A stretch of DNA of 64,000 nucleotides from UBA2033 sp035345875. Lineage in GTDB: Bacteria; Spirochaetota; Leptospiria; Leptospirales; Leptospiraceae. Below, one piece after another: positions 17,398 through 25,918 of this stretch (its first letter is position 1; the number at the start of each line of letters is the position of its first letter). Below the pieces are notes generated by a model. The model saw nothing but the letters and a program-made list of their open reading frames with translations. It made no database searches and had not been told where the DNA came from. The position numbers were made by a program, and so were the translations under genes. The stretch is taken from NCBI GenBank assembly GCA_035345875.1, contig DAORDH010000008.1:62001-126000 (forward strand), in the 5' to 3' direction.

Positions 17398-18411
17398 CTA
17401 GTGTCTATGCATTGACGATCCAACAAATAAAGATGTCAAAAGCGTAAAAATGAATGCTTGAACAAAGGCTACAAATATCTCCAATAGATAAATTGCTGTA
17501 GCTCCACCAATCGAAATTGGAACAATTGCATACGATCTAAACTCAAAAATAAACCCTAATAATGCCAATATTACAACGTGTCCAGCTGTCATGTTCGCTA
17601 AAAGTCGCACAGTGAGAGCAAAAGCTTTTGCGATAGGTGAAATAATAAACTCTAGAGGCCACAACAAAGGCCACAATGGCCAAGGAACACCATTAGGAAC
17701 AGAGTTTGGAATGAATGCAATTCCCTGATAAGAAAAACCAGTTCCATATATCAATAATAGAGTAATACCTGCTAAAGTAACAGTAACGGAAACATCCCCA
17801 GTTACAGTAATTCCACTCCATATTTTTGTTAATATAGAATGATGTGGATCTTGTCCAGTCGCATAGGCTAAAATCTCTCCAACAGATGGGATTAAACCGA
17901 ACAAGTTACAGAATAATATAAAGAAAAATAGAGAAAATAAATAATGATAATAAGAATGTCCATGACCATGCATGTTAGGGTCTATCACTTCTTTTCTTAA
18001 AAACTCTAATACAGTTTCAATCGCGCCTGCCATCCTTGACTCAATTCGAAGAGGATTTCTCGCAATCACTCTAGCAACTGGAATAAATACAGCTAATAAG
18101 AAAAAGGATACAATCCACATCATCGTAACACGACGTGTAATATGCATATCAAAGCCGCCAACAAAGTGGTATTTCTTTCCATGACTACCATCAGAGTGCT
18201 CTTCAAATATCGCAGGATTGTTTTTGTCAAAAAGGTTATCACCTTCATAGACCTTGACACCACCAAAGTTTAAAGGAAACTCTGCATGATCAAAGAGGTG
18301 GTGATCTATGATACTAGGCAAATCAAAAGCTTCCGGCTCATGACCTTCACTCGCAAAGGAGGAAAATGTTAGAAAAAGGGAAAGTAAAATAAATATAACT
18401 TTGTTAATCAT
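17398..18411 (-). CDS. atpB: F-type ATP synthase a subunit with cleavable-looking leader
   Basis: Subunit a forms the ion half-channels next to the c ring. I place the start at the ATG at 18411, giving MINKVIFILLSLFLTFSSFA, a signal-peptide-like leader followed by an about 80-residue His-rich extracytoplasmic region before the first canonical helix; an upstream in-frame TTG/CTG-type extension to 18444 is unlikely. The conserved helix with the essential Arg is AFALTVRLLANMTAGHVVI, and a late FVAFVQAFIFTLLTSLFVG helix follows. The ATG overlaps the stop of the upstream atpI-like gene by eight bases. The long N-terminus is longer than in E. coli. Confidence 0.95.
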   Translation of the reverse strand: MINKVIFILLSLFLTFSSFASEGHEPEAFDLPSIIDHHLFDHAEFPLNFGGVKVYEGDNLFDKNNPAIFEEHSDGSHGKKYHFVGGFDMHITRRVTMMWIVSFFLLAVFIPVARVIARNPLRIESRMAGAIETVLEFLRKEVIDPNMHGHGHSYYHYLFSLFFFILFCNLFGLIPSVGEILAYATGQDPHHSILTKIWSGITVTGDVSVTVTLAGITLLLIYGTGFSYQGIAFIPNSVPNGVPWPLWPLLWPLEFIISPIAKAFALTVRLLANMTAGHVVILALLGFIFEFRSYAIVPISIGGATAIYLLEIFVAFVQAFIFTLLTSLFVGSSMHRH

Positions 18412-18802
18412 CTTTTTTTGTAGAACGATTGGTGATAAGGGCAATATTTAAAATATTTAGATTATGCGCAATAAAAAAACCAAAAACCAAACTAAAATTA
18501 TTTAGATACGTTACTAAAATAAATAAAATAATTACATTTATTAAGATGGAAAAGAATGAAATAAATATTTGCAAATTCCCAGCTAACTTCAAATTCTTTT
18601 GCATAATAACAATTCTCAAATTCAGTAAAAGAATTTGAATCAATAAACCAATAAATACCCCTAGAGTAAAAACAAGATCAGGATTTGAAAAGTATCTTGC
18701 CTCAATACGAGAAGAGATAAAAAGATAGATTGCGGATAACGATAAGTAACTTAGATTAAACTTAATTTTGTCTACTTTTGACAAATCAAAGGCTTGCATC
18801 AT
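18404..18802 (-). CDS. AtpI-like ATP synthase accessory membrane protein
   Basis: The 132-aa protein has four hydrophobic helices (about residues 17-31, 43-63, 80-102, 104-122), matching the size and topology of AtpI, which aids c-ring assembly or ion supply. Sequence is weakly conserved, so the call rests on topology and on its position immediately before atpB, with an eight-base overlap. It could instead be an unrelated small membrane protein. Confidence 0.65.
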   Translation of the reverse strand: MMQAFDLSKVDKIKFNLSYLSLSAIYLFISSRIEARYFSNPDLVFTLGVFIGLLIQILLLNLRIVIMQKNLKLAGNLQIFISFFSILINVIILFILVTYLNNFSLVFGFFIAHNLNILNIALITNRSTKKDD

Positions 18803-19029
18803 TCAAGTCTTTTATCTAAATAACTAGAAACAAGATTTTTTTTAAATGAAATTAGATTTATAAATAACTTAAACCAAGAATAGACCGCAAAATAAATAGA
18901 TTTCATTTTTTGTAAACCTAGACACTCTAAGTTTATTAGAAAATCGGCTTCACGTCTGAAAGGAACTGACTTTAGATTCCAAAAAGTAGAAGAATACAAT
19001 TTTGAGAAAAATATCTTCTCAATCAACAA
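18799..19029 (-). CDS. Possible small protein at head of the atp operon
   Basis: A 76-codon frame with a TTG start lacks a ribosome binding site but ends in a TGA that overlaps the ATG of the atpI-like gene. An internal ATG at 18906 would give a 35-residue peptide with one hydrophobic stretch (SIYFAVYSWFKLFINLISF). No family is recognised. The stop/start coupling is suggestive, but this may simply be leader sequence. Confidence 0.25.
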   Translation of the reverse strand: MLIEKIFFSKLYSSTFWNLKSVPFRREADFLINLECLGLQKMKSIYFAVYSWFKLFINLISFKKNLVSSYLDKRLE

Positions 19030-19358
19030 AAAAGATCACAAAGACAATCCTAGAGATTATCAAAATCGACCTATTTTTAATTCTTATATTTTTCACCTAA
19101 CATTATCTTTACGGGAGAAAGCTCAATCACTCAACTTAAATGAAACCGACATTTAAAAAATTTTATTCCCATTATTAATAAAAATAGGAAAGGGCTTGAG
19201 TAGGTCAGAAATGATAGAGTTTTCTTAGAGAGGATAAAATGCTAAAATATTTTTTCTACACACTTATCCTCAAATAGAACAGGAAGTTGGTTTAGTATCA
19301 AATTAGGTTGCCTCAGAAATCTGATCCTAAATCAATAAATTAAACCAACCACAAAAAA
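19030..19358. other. Intergenic region upstream of the atp operon
   Basis: No convincing gene is visible. The sequence should hold the atp operon promoter on the minus strand, but I cannot fix it. GTTGGTTTA (19286-19294) and TAAACCAAC (19341-19349) form a 9-bp inverted repeat enclosing a smaller partial pairing (TAGG with CCTA); it could be a transcript end for the DoxX-like gene at 19359 or for plus-strand transcription. Confidence 0.4.
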
Positions 19359-19742
19359 TTAATCTACTTTAGACTTAAAAAGAGGACTATAAATTTCTTT
19401 ATATTGATAGGCTAAAAGAGAATTAGCAATGATAAGAAAAATTGCTACAGGCAAACCCTCTGGAGCCAAAAATATGTGAACAAAGAATATATTCACGATT
19501 ATAGGTGATATGAGAACTAACGCTAAGGGAACAAAGCGATTGGATAACAAAGCCAAACCGCAGATTAATTCAACTACCTTTACTGTAGGCATTAAATATA
19601 CAGATGCATTTAATCCATCATTAAAGACTTTCATTGCGCCTGTCATTTCGGGCGGCACAATAAGTTTAAATAAAAAAGTAACGGATGAAAACAAAAATAA
19701 TGCTCCCATCAAAATTCTAATTATCAATAAAAAAATTTTCAT
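19359..19742 (-). CDS. DoxX-like four-helix membrane protein
   Basis: The 127-aa protein has four hydrophobic segments with the DoxX/DUF4345-like layout (FLLIIRILMGALFLFSSVTF, YLMPTVKVVELICGLALL, LALVLISPIIVNIFFVHIFL, LPVAIFLIIANSLLAYQYKE). DoxX-type proteins are small inner-membrane proteins linked in some bacteria to redox stress. Its start overlaps the stop of the SRPBCC gene by four bases (ATGA), so the two are translationally coupled. Substrate or partner is unknown. Confidence 0.75.
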   Translation of the reverse strand: MKIFLLIIRILMGALFLFSSVTFLFKLIVPPEMTGAMKVFNDGLNASVYLMPTVKVVELICGLALLSNRFVPLALVLISPIIVNIFFVHIFLAPEGLPVAIFLIIANSLLAYQYKEIYSPLFKSKVD

Positions 19743-20221
19743 AAAGATTTTCCTTCATTTATTTTAATATAATCCAGCAACTGATCTAGAGCAATTCCCC
19801 AACCTGAATAAAAACCCATTTCAGAGTGTTGTTTACAATTCTCTAAGGTCCAATGCCTTGCTCTTGCAGTATATTTTGTCTTTCCATTTGATAAACTTTC
19901 CAGCTCGATAATACCTGTAAAAAAAGGATTTTTACTCGGAATCCAACCGGCTGTATACGCATCCGTAAAAACAAATTTTTGATTCGGTATTATTTCTAAA
20001 CAGATTCCATGATTAGGATGCTCTTCTCCGTCTGGTGATTTCATCAGAGTATAAAACTCACCGCCGGCTCTCAGATCAATTCTACAGTCAGTTACGAGCC
20101 ATGGCTTAGGACAAAACCATGGCTTGAGATGTTCTGAATTTGTCCAACATTTCCAAATCACCTCCGCTGGGGCTAATACAATTCTCTCTAAAACTAATTC
20201 TCTTTCATCGAGGCTACTCAT
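19739..20221 (-). CDS. SRPBCC (AHSA1-like) domain protein
   Basis: The 160-aa product starts with the family pattern RIVLAPAEVIWKCWTNSEHL and KPWFCPKPW, then GGEFYTLMKSPDGEEHPNHG, FTDAYTAGWIPSKNPFFTGI and ends with the WGIALDQLLDYI helix. AHSA1-type SRPBCC proteins have a hydrophobic ligand cavity and are often encoded with ArsR regulators or DoxX proteins. AAGGTGG lies six bases before the ATG. No regulator is adjacent here. Confidence 0.88.
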   Translation of the reverse strand: MSSLDERELVLERIVLAPAEVIWKCWTNSEHLKPWFCPKPWLVTDCRIDLRAGGEFYTLMKSPDGEEHPNHGICLEIIPNQKFVFTDAYTAGWIPSKNPFFTGIIELESLSNGKTKYTARARHWTLENCKQHSEMGFYSGWGIALDQLLDYIKINEGKSL

Positions 20222-20658
20222 TGTTAACCACCTTTTTATTTATGAATATAATTTAAATAACTTTCCGAAATAACCTCTATTAATAATACATTAGAAGGAT
20301 TAAATTCCTTACCATAAGTCATAATTAGAAATCTACTGTGGCAATTTCAGATCAAAAGAAAGCCTTATTGCTGTTAAAAGCGTAGTCACAAAACATCTAT
20401 TTGCCCCAATTTCATTTCGATTGGGGTTAACCCTAAACTATTTAAACCTAATTTACTCAACTGTCTAAAATATAAAAACTGAATCGCACTTTGTTTGTTA
20501 AATAGAAAAAAACATCTTGTGTGTAGGCTTGTTTAATTTTCCATATAAAGAAAATAACAATAACATCACTCCAAAACATCATCAATGATAAGAATTAAAT
20601 AAACGGGATTCTCGGAAAATAATTTGAATTTTTTGAACTTAAAAAAAGAGTATATCCT
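20222..20658. other. Divergent intergenic region, 437 bases
   Basis: No gene is supported. It separates the SRPBCC gene (minus) from the membrane protein gene at 20659 (plus), so it should hold both promoters. It contains a GC-rich hairpin at 20404-20426 followed at once by the palindrome GGGTTAACCC (20423-20432). Confidence 0.5.
20404..20426. other. Stem-loop CCCCAAT/ATTGGGG
   Basis: CCCCAAT (20404-20410) pairs perfectly with ATTGGGG (20420-20426) across a nine-base loop. It is not followed by a T-run on either strand, so a simple intrinsic terminator is unlikely; it may be a protein site or a repeat remnant. Confidence 0.5.
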
Positions 20659-21120
20659 ATGGAATCAAATCAAGAATTCATTTATATAATCTTTATTTTT
20701 TTAATCTGTATTGCTAGCTTTTCCGGTCTTTGGCTAACAATACTTTTCCTCACATCTTACTTTGGAACTTGGAGTAAACTTTACAATCGTTATAATTTCC
20801 CAAAAACCCTTAGCCAGCCTCTATTAATAAAAAAATTTCAATCTGCTCAAATTGGAATCTCCAATTACAACGCCGTTCTTACTCTAACATTTTACAAAGA
20901 GGGAATTTCATTTGAACCAATATTCCTTTTTAAATTCGCACATCCCAAATTTTTGATTCCTTGGAAAGATATTAAGCTAAATAAAAGGAGCCAATCTATT
21001 TTTTCTTGGAATAAACTAGATATAGGAAATCCACCATTTGCAAAAATAAATGTAAGTGATAATTTATTAGAAACAATTCTCGCCTATTCAGAAAAAGAAG
21101 AAACTGACGATAGGTGGTAG
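20659..21120 (+). CDS. Hypothetical membrane protein
   Basis: Not recognised. The 153-aa product has one strong N-terminal hydrophobic region (FIYIIFIFLICIASFSGLWL through the next ten residues), possibly two closely packed helices, and then a soluble basic domain containing GISNYNAVLTLTFYKEGISF and a FLIPWKDIKLNKR segment that resembles membrane-anchored PH-like folds. That resemblance is weak. It ends one base before the convergent TPR gene. Confidence 0.6.
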   Translation: MESNQEFIYIIFIFLICIASFSGLWLTILFLTSYFGTWSKLYNRYNFPKTLSQPLLIKKFQSAQIGISNYNAVLTLTFYKEGISFEPIFLFKFAHPKFLIPWKDIKLNKRSQSIFSWNKLDIGNPPFAKINVSDNLLETILAYSEKEETDDRW

Positions 21121-21121
21121 A

Positions 21122-21790
21122 TTAAATTAGAGTTTGTAAATGATCCAATATTTCGCCGCTTAAAGCTGGATTTGCAGCTATTGCTTTATTAAATGCCTTA
21201 ATCGCCGCTTGCTTATCACCTCTCTTATGAAGAAGAACTCCAAAAGAGTCTAAATAAGCTGCATTGTTAGGATTTTGTTTAACCGCTTGTTTTAAATAGT
21301 CAGTAGCCTCCGCAATCTCTTCTGCTGTAGGATTTTTTTTTGTAGCAATTAAGTAACCTGCAGAGTTTAAACTATTTGTATATTCAGGATTTAGCTTTAA
21401 AATATTTCGATGGATTTGAATTGCTTCATCTAGCCTATTTAATTTTTCCATAATATGAGCTCTAAAAGAGAGTAACTTTAAATCTCCAATATTGACTCTT
21501 AATCTCTCATCGGTTAGATCTAAAGCCTCTTTGTATTCCTGTAACTGAATTAAAGAAAAAATAATCAATCGAAACACATTATCTCTTTCTATGAATTTTC
21601 CAACTTTATCTAGAAGAGTTTTTAAAATAGTGATACATTTTTTATGATTTCCTGTGCGGGAACAGCAAATAGCAAAATTATAAAGAAGTTCTGGATCCTC
21701 AGGTCTCTCAATTAACTCTTTATCAATCATGGTCAATGCAAGAGCAAAATTCCCCTTTTCAATCTCTTTTAAATACTTCTTTTCTTTCAT
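21122..21790 (-). CDS. TPR-repeat protein
   Basis: The 222-aa protein consists of about five to six tetratricopeptide repeats, for example DPELLYNFAICCSRTGNHKK, NRLDEAIQIHRNILKLNPEY, NPNNAAYLDSFGVLLHKRGD and KQAAIKAFNKAIAANPALSG. TPRs form helical scaffolds for protein binding. No signal peptide or membrane segment is visible, so it is probably cytoplasmic. The partner is unknown. Confidence 0.85.
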   Translation of the reverse strand: MKEKKYLKEIEKGNFALALTMIDKELIERPEDPELLYNFAICCSRTGNHKKCITILKTLLDKVGKFIERDNVFRLIIFSLIQLQEYKEALDLTDERLRVNIGDLKLLSFRAHIMEKLNRLDEAIQIHRNILKLNPEYTNSLNSAGYLIATKKNPTAEEIAEATDYLKQAVKQNPNNAAYLDSFGVLLHKRGDKQAAIKAFNKAIAANPALSGEILDHLQTLI

Positions 21791-21947
21791 TTAAACGCCT
21801 GCTATTCTTGGTTTTCCATCCATCAAACTGGGTATATTTTGTGTTAAATATTGCTCTTTTTTTAAAATTCATTGACCCAATCTGTTTCTTTGATGGAATG
21901 CTAGTATATATTTCGGATAAAAGCAAAAAGTTCAAGAATTTTCTATT

Positions 21948-22886
21948 ATGAATATTTTAATAACAGGTGGATCAGGTGTAATCGGCACTCGCTTTATTAG
22001 TAAGGTCCTGCACAAACATAAACTGATTGCAATCGGTAAGAATTTTTCAAAATTTCCAGAATTTATTCGATTACATAAAAATTTCAAATTTTACGAATAC
22101 GATTTAACTTCTGAAAAGAAATTTAATATACCAGATAAGATTAACTGCATCCTACATCTTGCAGGCGCAGTCTCCGGATCAACTCACAATACTGAAGATT
22201 ATATGAGAACAAATGTATTAGGAACAAATAAACTTATAATCTTTGCAAAAGAAAATAAAATTCCTAATTTTATACTTGCAAGTTCTGTCTCTGTCTATGG
22301 TCATCAGCCAGGCAAAAAACTTGTCGAGACAGATTTACTTGCGGGTAATACAGATTATGCGATATCAAAGATAGACGCGGAAAAATTAGTTCAAATGTCC
22401 GGATTGGAGAATTATACGATTTTTAGAATTGCTTCCGTATTCGGGAAAGATACAAAAGGCTTTATAACAAAACTAGAACGAATAATAAAAAAAAGAATAC
22501 TTCCTTTTCCTGAAGACAGGAACTCAAAGAAATCATTCATTCATATTTTAGATTTAGTAGAGTTTTTAGAAAGAGCCATTGAAAATCCTAAAAAGGGAAT
22601 TTTTAATTTAGCCCATTCAGATTCTTTTTCTTTTTCGGAAATTTCAGTTATTTTAAAAGCTAAAACAAAATCAAATTTTGTTATTAAAGTTTTCATAGGG
22701 AAAATACTTTTATCCTTTATCCATAAAACAAATCAGTTTCTTTATTTTCTAAAAATTACGAAGAATCCAAAAAGAATTGATCTTAGACCACTTCTAGAAT
22801 TTATAGAGGTGAATCCAAAAAAAGCAATTCAACAATTTGCATACTTACCTAAAATACATTTAAATAGCGATTGGGAGCATTTATGA
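21948..22886 (+). CDS. NAD-dependent epimerase/dehydratase (extended SDR)
   Basis: The 312-aa protein begins with the Rossmann motif ITGGSGVIGTRFISK and has LHLAGAVSGS, the SSVSVYG segment and the catalytic YAISK (YxxxK). The later part, about residues 200-300, matches substrate-binding regions of sugar-nucleotide epimerases. Substrate is not predictable. Its TGA overlaps the ATG of the following FAD oxidase gene, so the pair is co-translated. Confidence 0.88.
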   Translation: MNILITGGSGVIGTRFISKVLHKHKLIAIGKNFSKFPEFIRLHKNFKFYEYDLTSEKKFNIPDKINCILHLAGAVSGSTHNTEDYMRTNVLGTNKLIIFAKENKIPNFILASSVSVYGHQPGKKLVETDLLAGNTDYAISKIDAEKLVQMSGLENYTIFRIASVFGKDTKGFITKLERIIKKRILPFPEDRNSKKSFIHILDLVEFLERAIENPKKGIFNLAHSDSFSFSEISVILKAKTKSNFVIKVFIGKILLSFIHKTNQFLYFLKITKNPKRIDLRPLLEFIEVNPKKAIQQFAYLPKIHLNSDWEHL

Positions 22887-24298
22887 ATTCCACATTAGAA
22901 CATAAAAATAAAATCATTTCCATACTTGGAAAAGAAAAAGTCTTCTTTCGAGAAGATGGAGAAATGGATGCAGGAACTTTTGATTCCTATGGAACTGATA
23001 GAACCAAAGTTCATAAACCAAATTATGACTTACTAACTTTCCCAAAAACAACAGAAGAAGTTGCTGCTCTTGTAAAATATGCCTATGAAAATAATATTAA
23101 GATCGTTCCCTCCGGTGGACGAACTGGCTATGCGGGAGGAGCAATAGCAAAAGACAAAGAACTTGTTATTTCTCTTTCCAAAATGGATAGTGTTATTGAT
23201 TTTGATCCATTTTTTGCTTCTCTCACAGTGGGTGGAGGCATGATAACTCAAAATGTCCATAAAGAAGCCGAAGAAAGAGGTTATATTTTTCCTGTAGATT
23301 TTGCAGCAACAGGATCTTCTCATATAGCTGGAAATATTGCAACTAACGCTGGTGGAGTTAGAGTTGTTCACTACGGCTTAATCCGAAATTGGGTATTAGG
23401 AATGACTGTTGTAACAGGAAAAGGCGAAGTTCTAAAATTCAATGGGTCTATTTTAAAAAATAATACAGGCTACGATTTAAAACATTTATTTATTGGATCA
23501 GAGGGAACGTTAGGAATTATAACAGAAGTTACATTAAAATTAACTAAAAAATCTATTGATACGAGCGTAATCCTTTTAGCAGTTCCAGATTATCAATCTA
23601 TACTGAATGTTTTCAAAGAAACACATAGCTCTGTTCTACCTCTACTTGCATTTGAATTCTTTTCTGACTTATGTTGTGAAAAAGTAAAGCATCACTTAAG
23701 TCTAGGAGATCCATTTACAGAAAAAAGTCCATATTATGTTTTGCTTGAATTTGAAATTGCAGAAGAGTCAGATAACGATAAATTATATTCATTTTTAGAG
23801 CAAATAACAGAGAAAGGCTTAATCAATGATGGAAGCATTGCTCAAAACTCCCGTCAAAAGCAAACATTTTGGAAATATAGAGAAGGGATATCCGAAAGTC
23901 TTTCCTTACAACATACAGTTCATAAAAACGATATATCCTTACCACTTCGCAATATGGAACAATTTATTTCTGATATGGAAAGTCTTTTAGCAACAAAATA
24001 CCCGGGATTCGAAATTGCACTTTTTGGTCATATAGGAGATGGAAATTTACATCTCAATATTCTAAAACCAGCCAATCTTTCTGATTCAGACTTTTTTGCT
24101 GCATGTAAAAAAGTAGATCCAGATATGTTTTCATTGATTCAAAAACACAATGGATCCATCAGTGCAGAGCATGGAATTGGTTTATTAAAGAAGGACTTTT
24201 TGTCTTTTTCGAGATCAGCGGAAGAAATAAGATTAATGAAAGAGATTAAAAATGTATTTGATCCGAAAGGAATCATGAATCCTGGAAAAGTTTTATAA
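22883..24298 (+). CDS. FAD-linked oxidase/dehydrogenase (GlcD/D-2-hydroxyacid type)
   Basis: These flavoenzymes oxidise 2-hydroxy acids such as D-lactate, glycolate or D-2-hydroxyglutarate. The FAD-binding domain shows VPSGGRTGYAGGA, FAATGSSHIAGNIATNAGG and GSEGTLGIITEVTLKL; the C-terminal domain shows GHIGDGNLHLNILKP and ISAEHGIGLLKK, which include the His residues of the metal/substrate site. I choose the ATG at 22883 (GGGAG five bases upstream, ATGA overlap with the epimerase gene) over a TTG four codons earlier. The exact substrate is open. Confidence 0.92.
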   Translation: MNSTLEHKNKIISILGKEKVFFREDGEMDAGTFDSYGTDRTKVHKPNYDLLTFPKTTEEVAALVKYAYENNIKIVPSGGRTGYAGGAIAKDKELVISLSKMDSVIDFDPFFASLTVGGGMITQNVHKEAEERGYIFPVDFAATGSSHIAGNIATNAGGVRVVHYGLIRNWVLGMTVVTGKGEVLKFNGSILKNNTGYDLKHLFIGSEGTLGIITEVTLKLTKKSIDTSVILLAVPDYQSILNVFKETHSSVLPLLAFEFFSDLCCEKVKHHLSLGDPFTEKSPYYVLLEFEIAEESDNDKLYSFLEQITEKGLINDGSIAQNSRQKQTFWKYREGISESLSLQHTVHKNDISLPLRNMEQFISDMESLLATKYPGFEIALFGHIGDGNLHLNILKPANLSDSDFFAACKKVDPDMFSLIQKHNGSISAEHGIGLLKKDFLSFSRSAEEIRLMKEIKNVFDPKGIMNPGKVL

Positions 24299-24320
24299 AA
24301 CAAATCCGATGTTTAAATAG

Positions 24321-25082
24321 ATGAAATACTTTCTCTTCTTTTTATTAATAACACTCTCGGTCATTGGTCAAGAAAAACCAACAGACCAAGAGTTGATTGA
24401 AAAATTAGACAGGACCTTTCTAATAAAAGAAGGTCTCACAAAAGGAAGACTCTACATAAAAAAAGGAAACCATGAGTCCCATTCTTGGAACGTTAGTATA
24501 TTTAAAGAAGGGGAAGATATTTTATACATCTTTACTGTAACGCATTTTAAACCAGTTGCAAAACTACTTTCGATCAAAAGAGGTCAAAAACTAATTTATT
24601 CGAATGTTCTCTCTGGTAAAATTTTCCAAATAGAACAATTACAAAGATTAGAAAATATTTTAGGAACATCCTTTAGCTATATCGACTTAAGCAATTATCA
24701 ATACGAATCAAATTACAAACCATTTAAACCAGAGAACTCAGAAAAAGAAAATCAAGAAAAAGACAGACTTTCAATTCATATGATACCAATCTCCCATTAT
24801 CTATATAAAGACATTGAAATAGATATGGCTAATACGGATTATTCCCTTCGTAAATTAACTTTTACTTCTCCAAATGGCATCATTGAAAAAACGTTAAAAG
24901 TAAAATATGGAAAAATAAAACAGATAGATGGTAAAGCTAAATCAGAAATAATCGATTTAAAATTCATAGAAATAACTAATAATGCTACAAGTGAAATTTC
25001 GATTTTAGAATTTCAAGAATGGTATAAAGATACTAAGCCAGATAAAATATTCTATGAAATGAAATCTCTCTATGAAAAGTAA
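24321..25082 (+). CDS. LolA-like outer membrane lipoprotein-sorting protein
   Basis: The 253-aa product has a short signal peptide (MKYFLFFLLITLSVIGQEKP) and then a beta-rich pattern typical of the LolA/LppX superfamily: GRLYIKKGNHESHSWNVSIF, DILYIFTVTHFKPVAKLLSI and the late LRKLTFTSPNGIIEKTLKV. Such periplasmic proteins carry lipoproteins or lipids. It follows the FAD oxidase by 22 bases. The assignment is by fold pattern, not close identity. Confidence 0.6.
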   Translation: MKYFLFFLLITLSVIGQEKPTDQELIEKLDRTFLIKEGLTKGRLYIKKGNHESHSWNVSIFKEGEDILYIFTVTHFKPVAKLLSIKRGQKLIYSNVLSGKIFQIEQLQRLENILGTSFSYIDLSNYQYESNYKPFKPENSEKENQEKDRLSIHMIPISHYLYKDIEIDMANTDYSLRKLTFTSPNGIIEKTLKVKYGKIKQIDGKAKSEIIDLKFIEITNNATSEISILEFQEWYKDTKPDKIFYEMKSLYEK

Positions 25083-25144
25083 AATCTCTTTAAACAAAAT
25101 CAGAATGCTATAATAAATAGTATTTAAATCTATTTTTGAAATAA

Positions 25145-25906
25145 TCAAATATCTAAATAATAGACTCTCTTCCCTCTTAAACGAATGTATTGTTTTATTT
25201 CCTGAACGGGTTCTGGAAGTTCGATAAGTTTTGCCTGCAAGAAATCATAAGTTAAATCAGTAATAATTTCCATTTGATCAAATCGAAAACATTTATAATC
25301 ATTTTTAGTTTTTAGGATTAGAATATTACAATAATCTAATTTAGTTTCTTTGCCATCTGTCTTCAAACCAGTGTAAGCAGGAAATAACGGATAACGTTTA
25401 TTTTTTATTCTAATAAATGTTTTGGTAGCATCTACATCTTGTAATACTTTTTTTTCATATTCCTTTACTAAAAAACTTAAAGATTTATATGTAAGCAAAA
25501 AAAATCGTTCTCCAAATTCAATATCTAACTTTTGCGAAGAGCGAACAATTCTTTCAGATATTTTCTCAATTCGATTTCGAATACCTTCATTCAAAAACTC
25601 AATGCTATCATCTTCTTTGATTTTCTCTAGAGTTTTAAAAATTCTATCAAACTCAATCTTTCGGTAAGTTCTCTTCTCGTGAACTCTCTTTAATAATTTA
25701 TCTAAAGTGACTAGCCTTAATCTGAAATATTCAGAATTAGTTTTTTCTACCAATACTTGTAATTGTTTAAACAATTTATCGATTTTATCTAGATCATCTT
25801 TCTCTGAGTAAATCTTTCTCTCGTAGTTTTCTATCTCTGTTACAAGTTGGTTTTTTCTGTCAAAAAAATCTTTAACATCTGCATGGATATTATATCTACT
25901 CAACAT
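25145..25906 (-). CDS. Hypothetical coiled-coil protein upstream-coupled to rodA
   Basis: Not recognised. The 253-aa protein is rich in Lys, Glu and Ile; residues about 15-150 are predominantly helical and likely coiled-coil. The last about 90 residues look beta-rich and end in YIRLRGKRVYYLDI, which faintly recalls a CheW-type end but is too weak for a call. No signal peptide. It begins 12 bases after the rodA stop and is probably the last gene of the mre/rod transcript. Confidence 0.65.
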   Translation of the reverse strand: MLSRYNIHADVKDFFDRKNQLVTEIENYERKIYSEKDDLDKIDKLFKQLQVLVEKTNSEYFRLRLVTLDKLLKRVHEKRTYRKIEFDRIFKTLEKIKEDDSIEFLNEGIRNRIEKISERIVRSSQKLDIEFGERFFLLTYKSLSFLVKEYEKKVLQDVDATKTFIRIKNKRYPLFPAYTGLKTDGKETKLDYCNILILKTKNDYKCFRFDQMEIITDLTYDFLQAKLIELPEPVQEIKQYIRLRGKRVYYLDI

Positions 25907-25918
25907 AAAAAAACCAAT

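Noticed and set aside
20423..20432. Palindrome GGGTTAACCC
   Set aside because: Ten bases is too short to support a function on its own; it is only noted with the adjacent hairpin.
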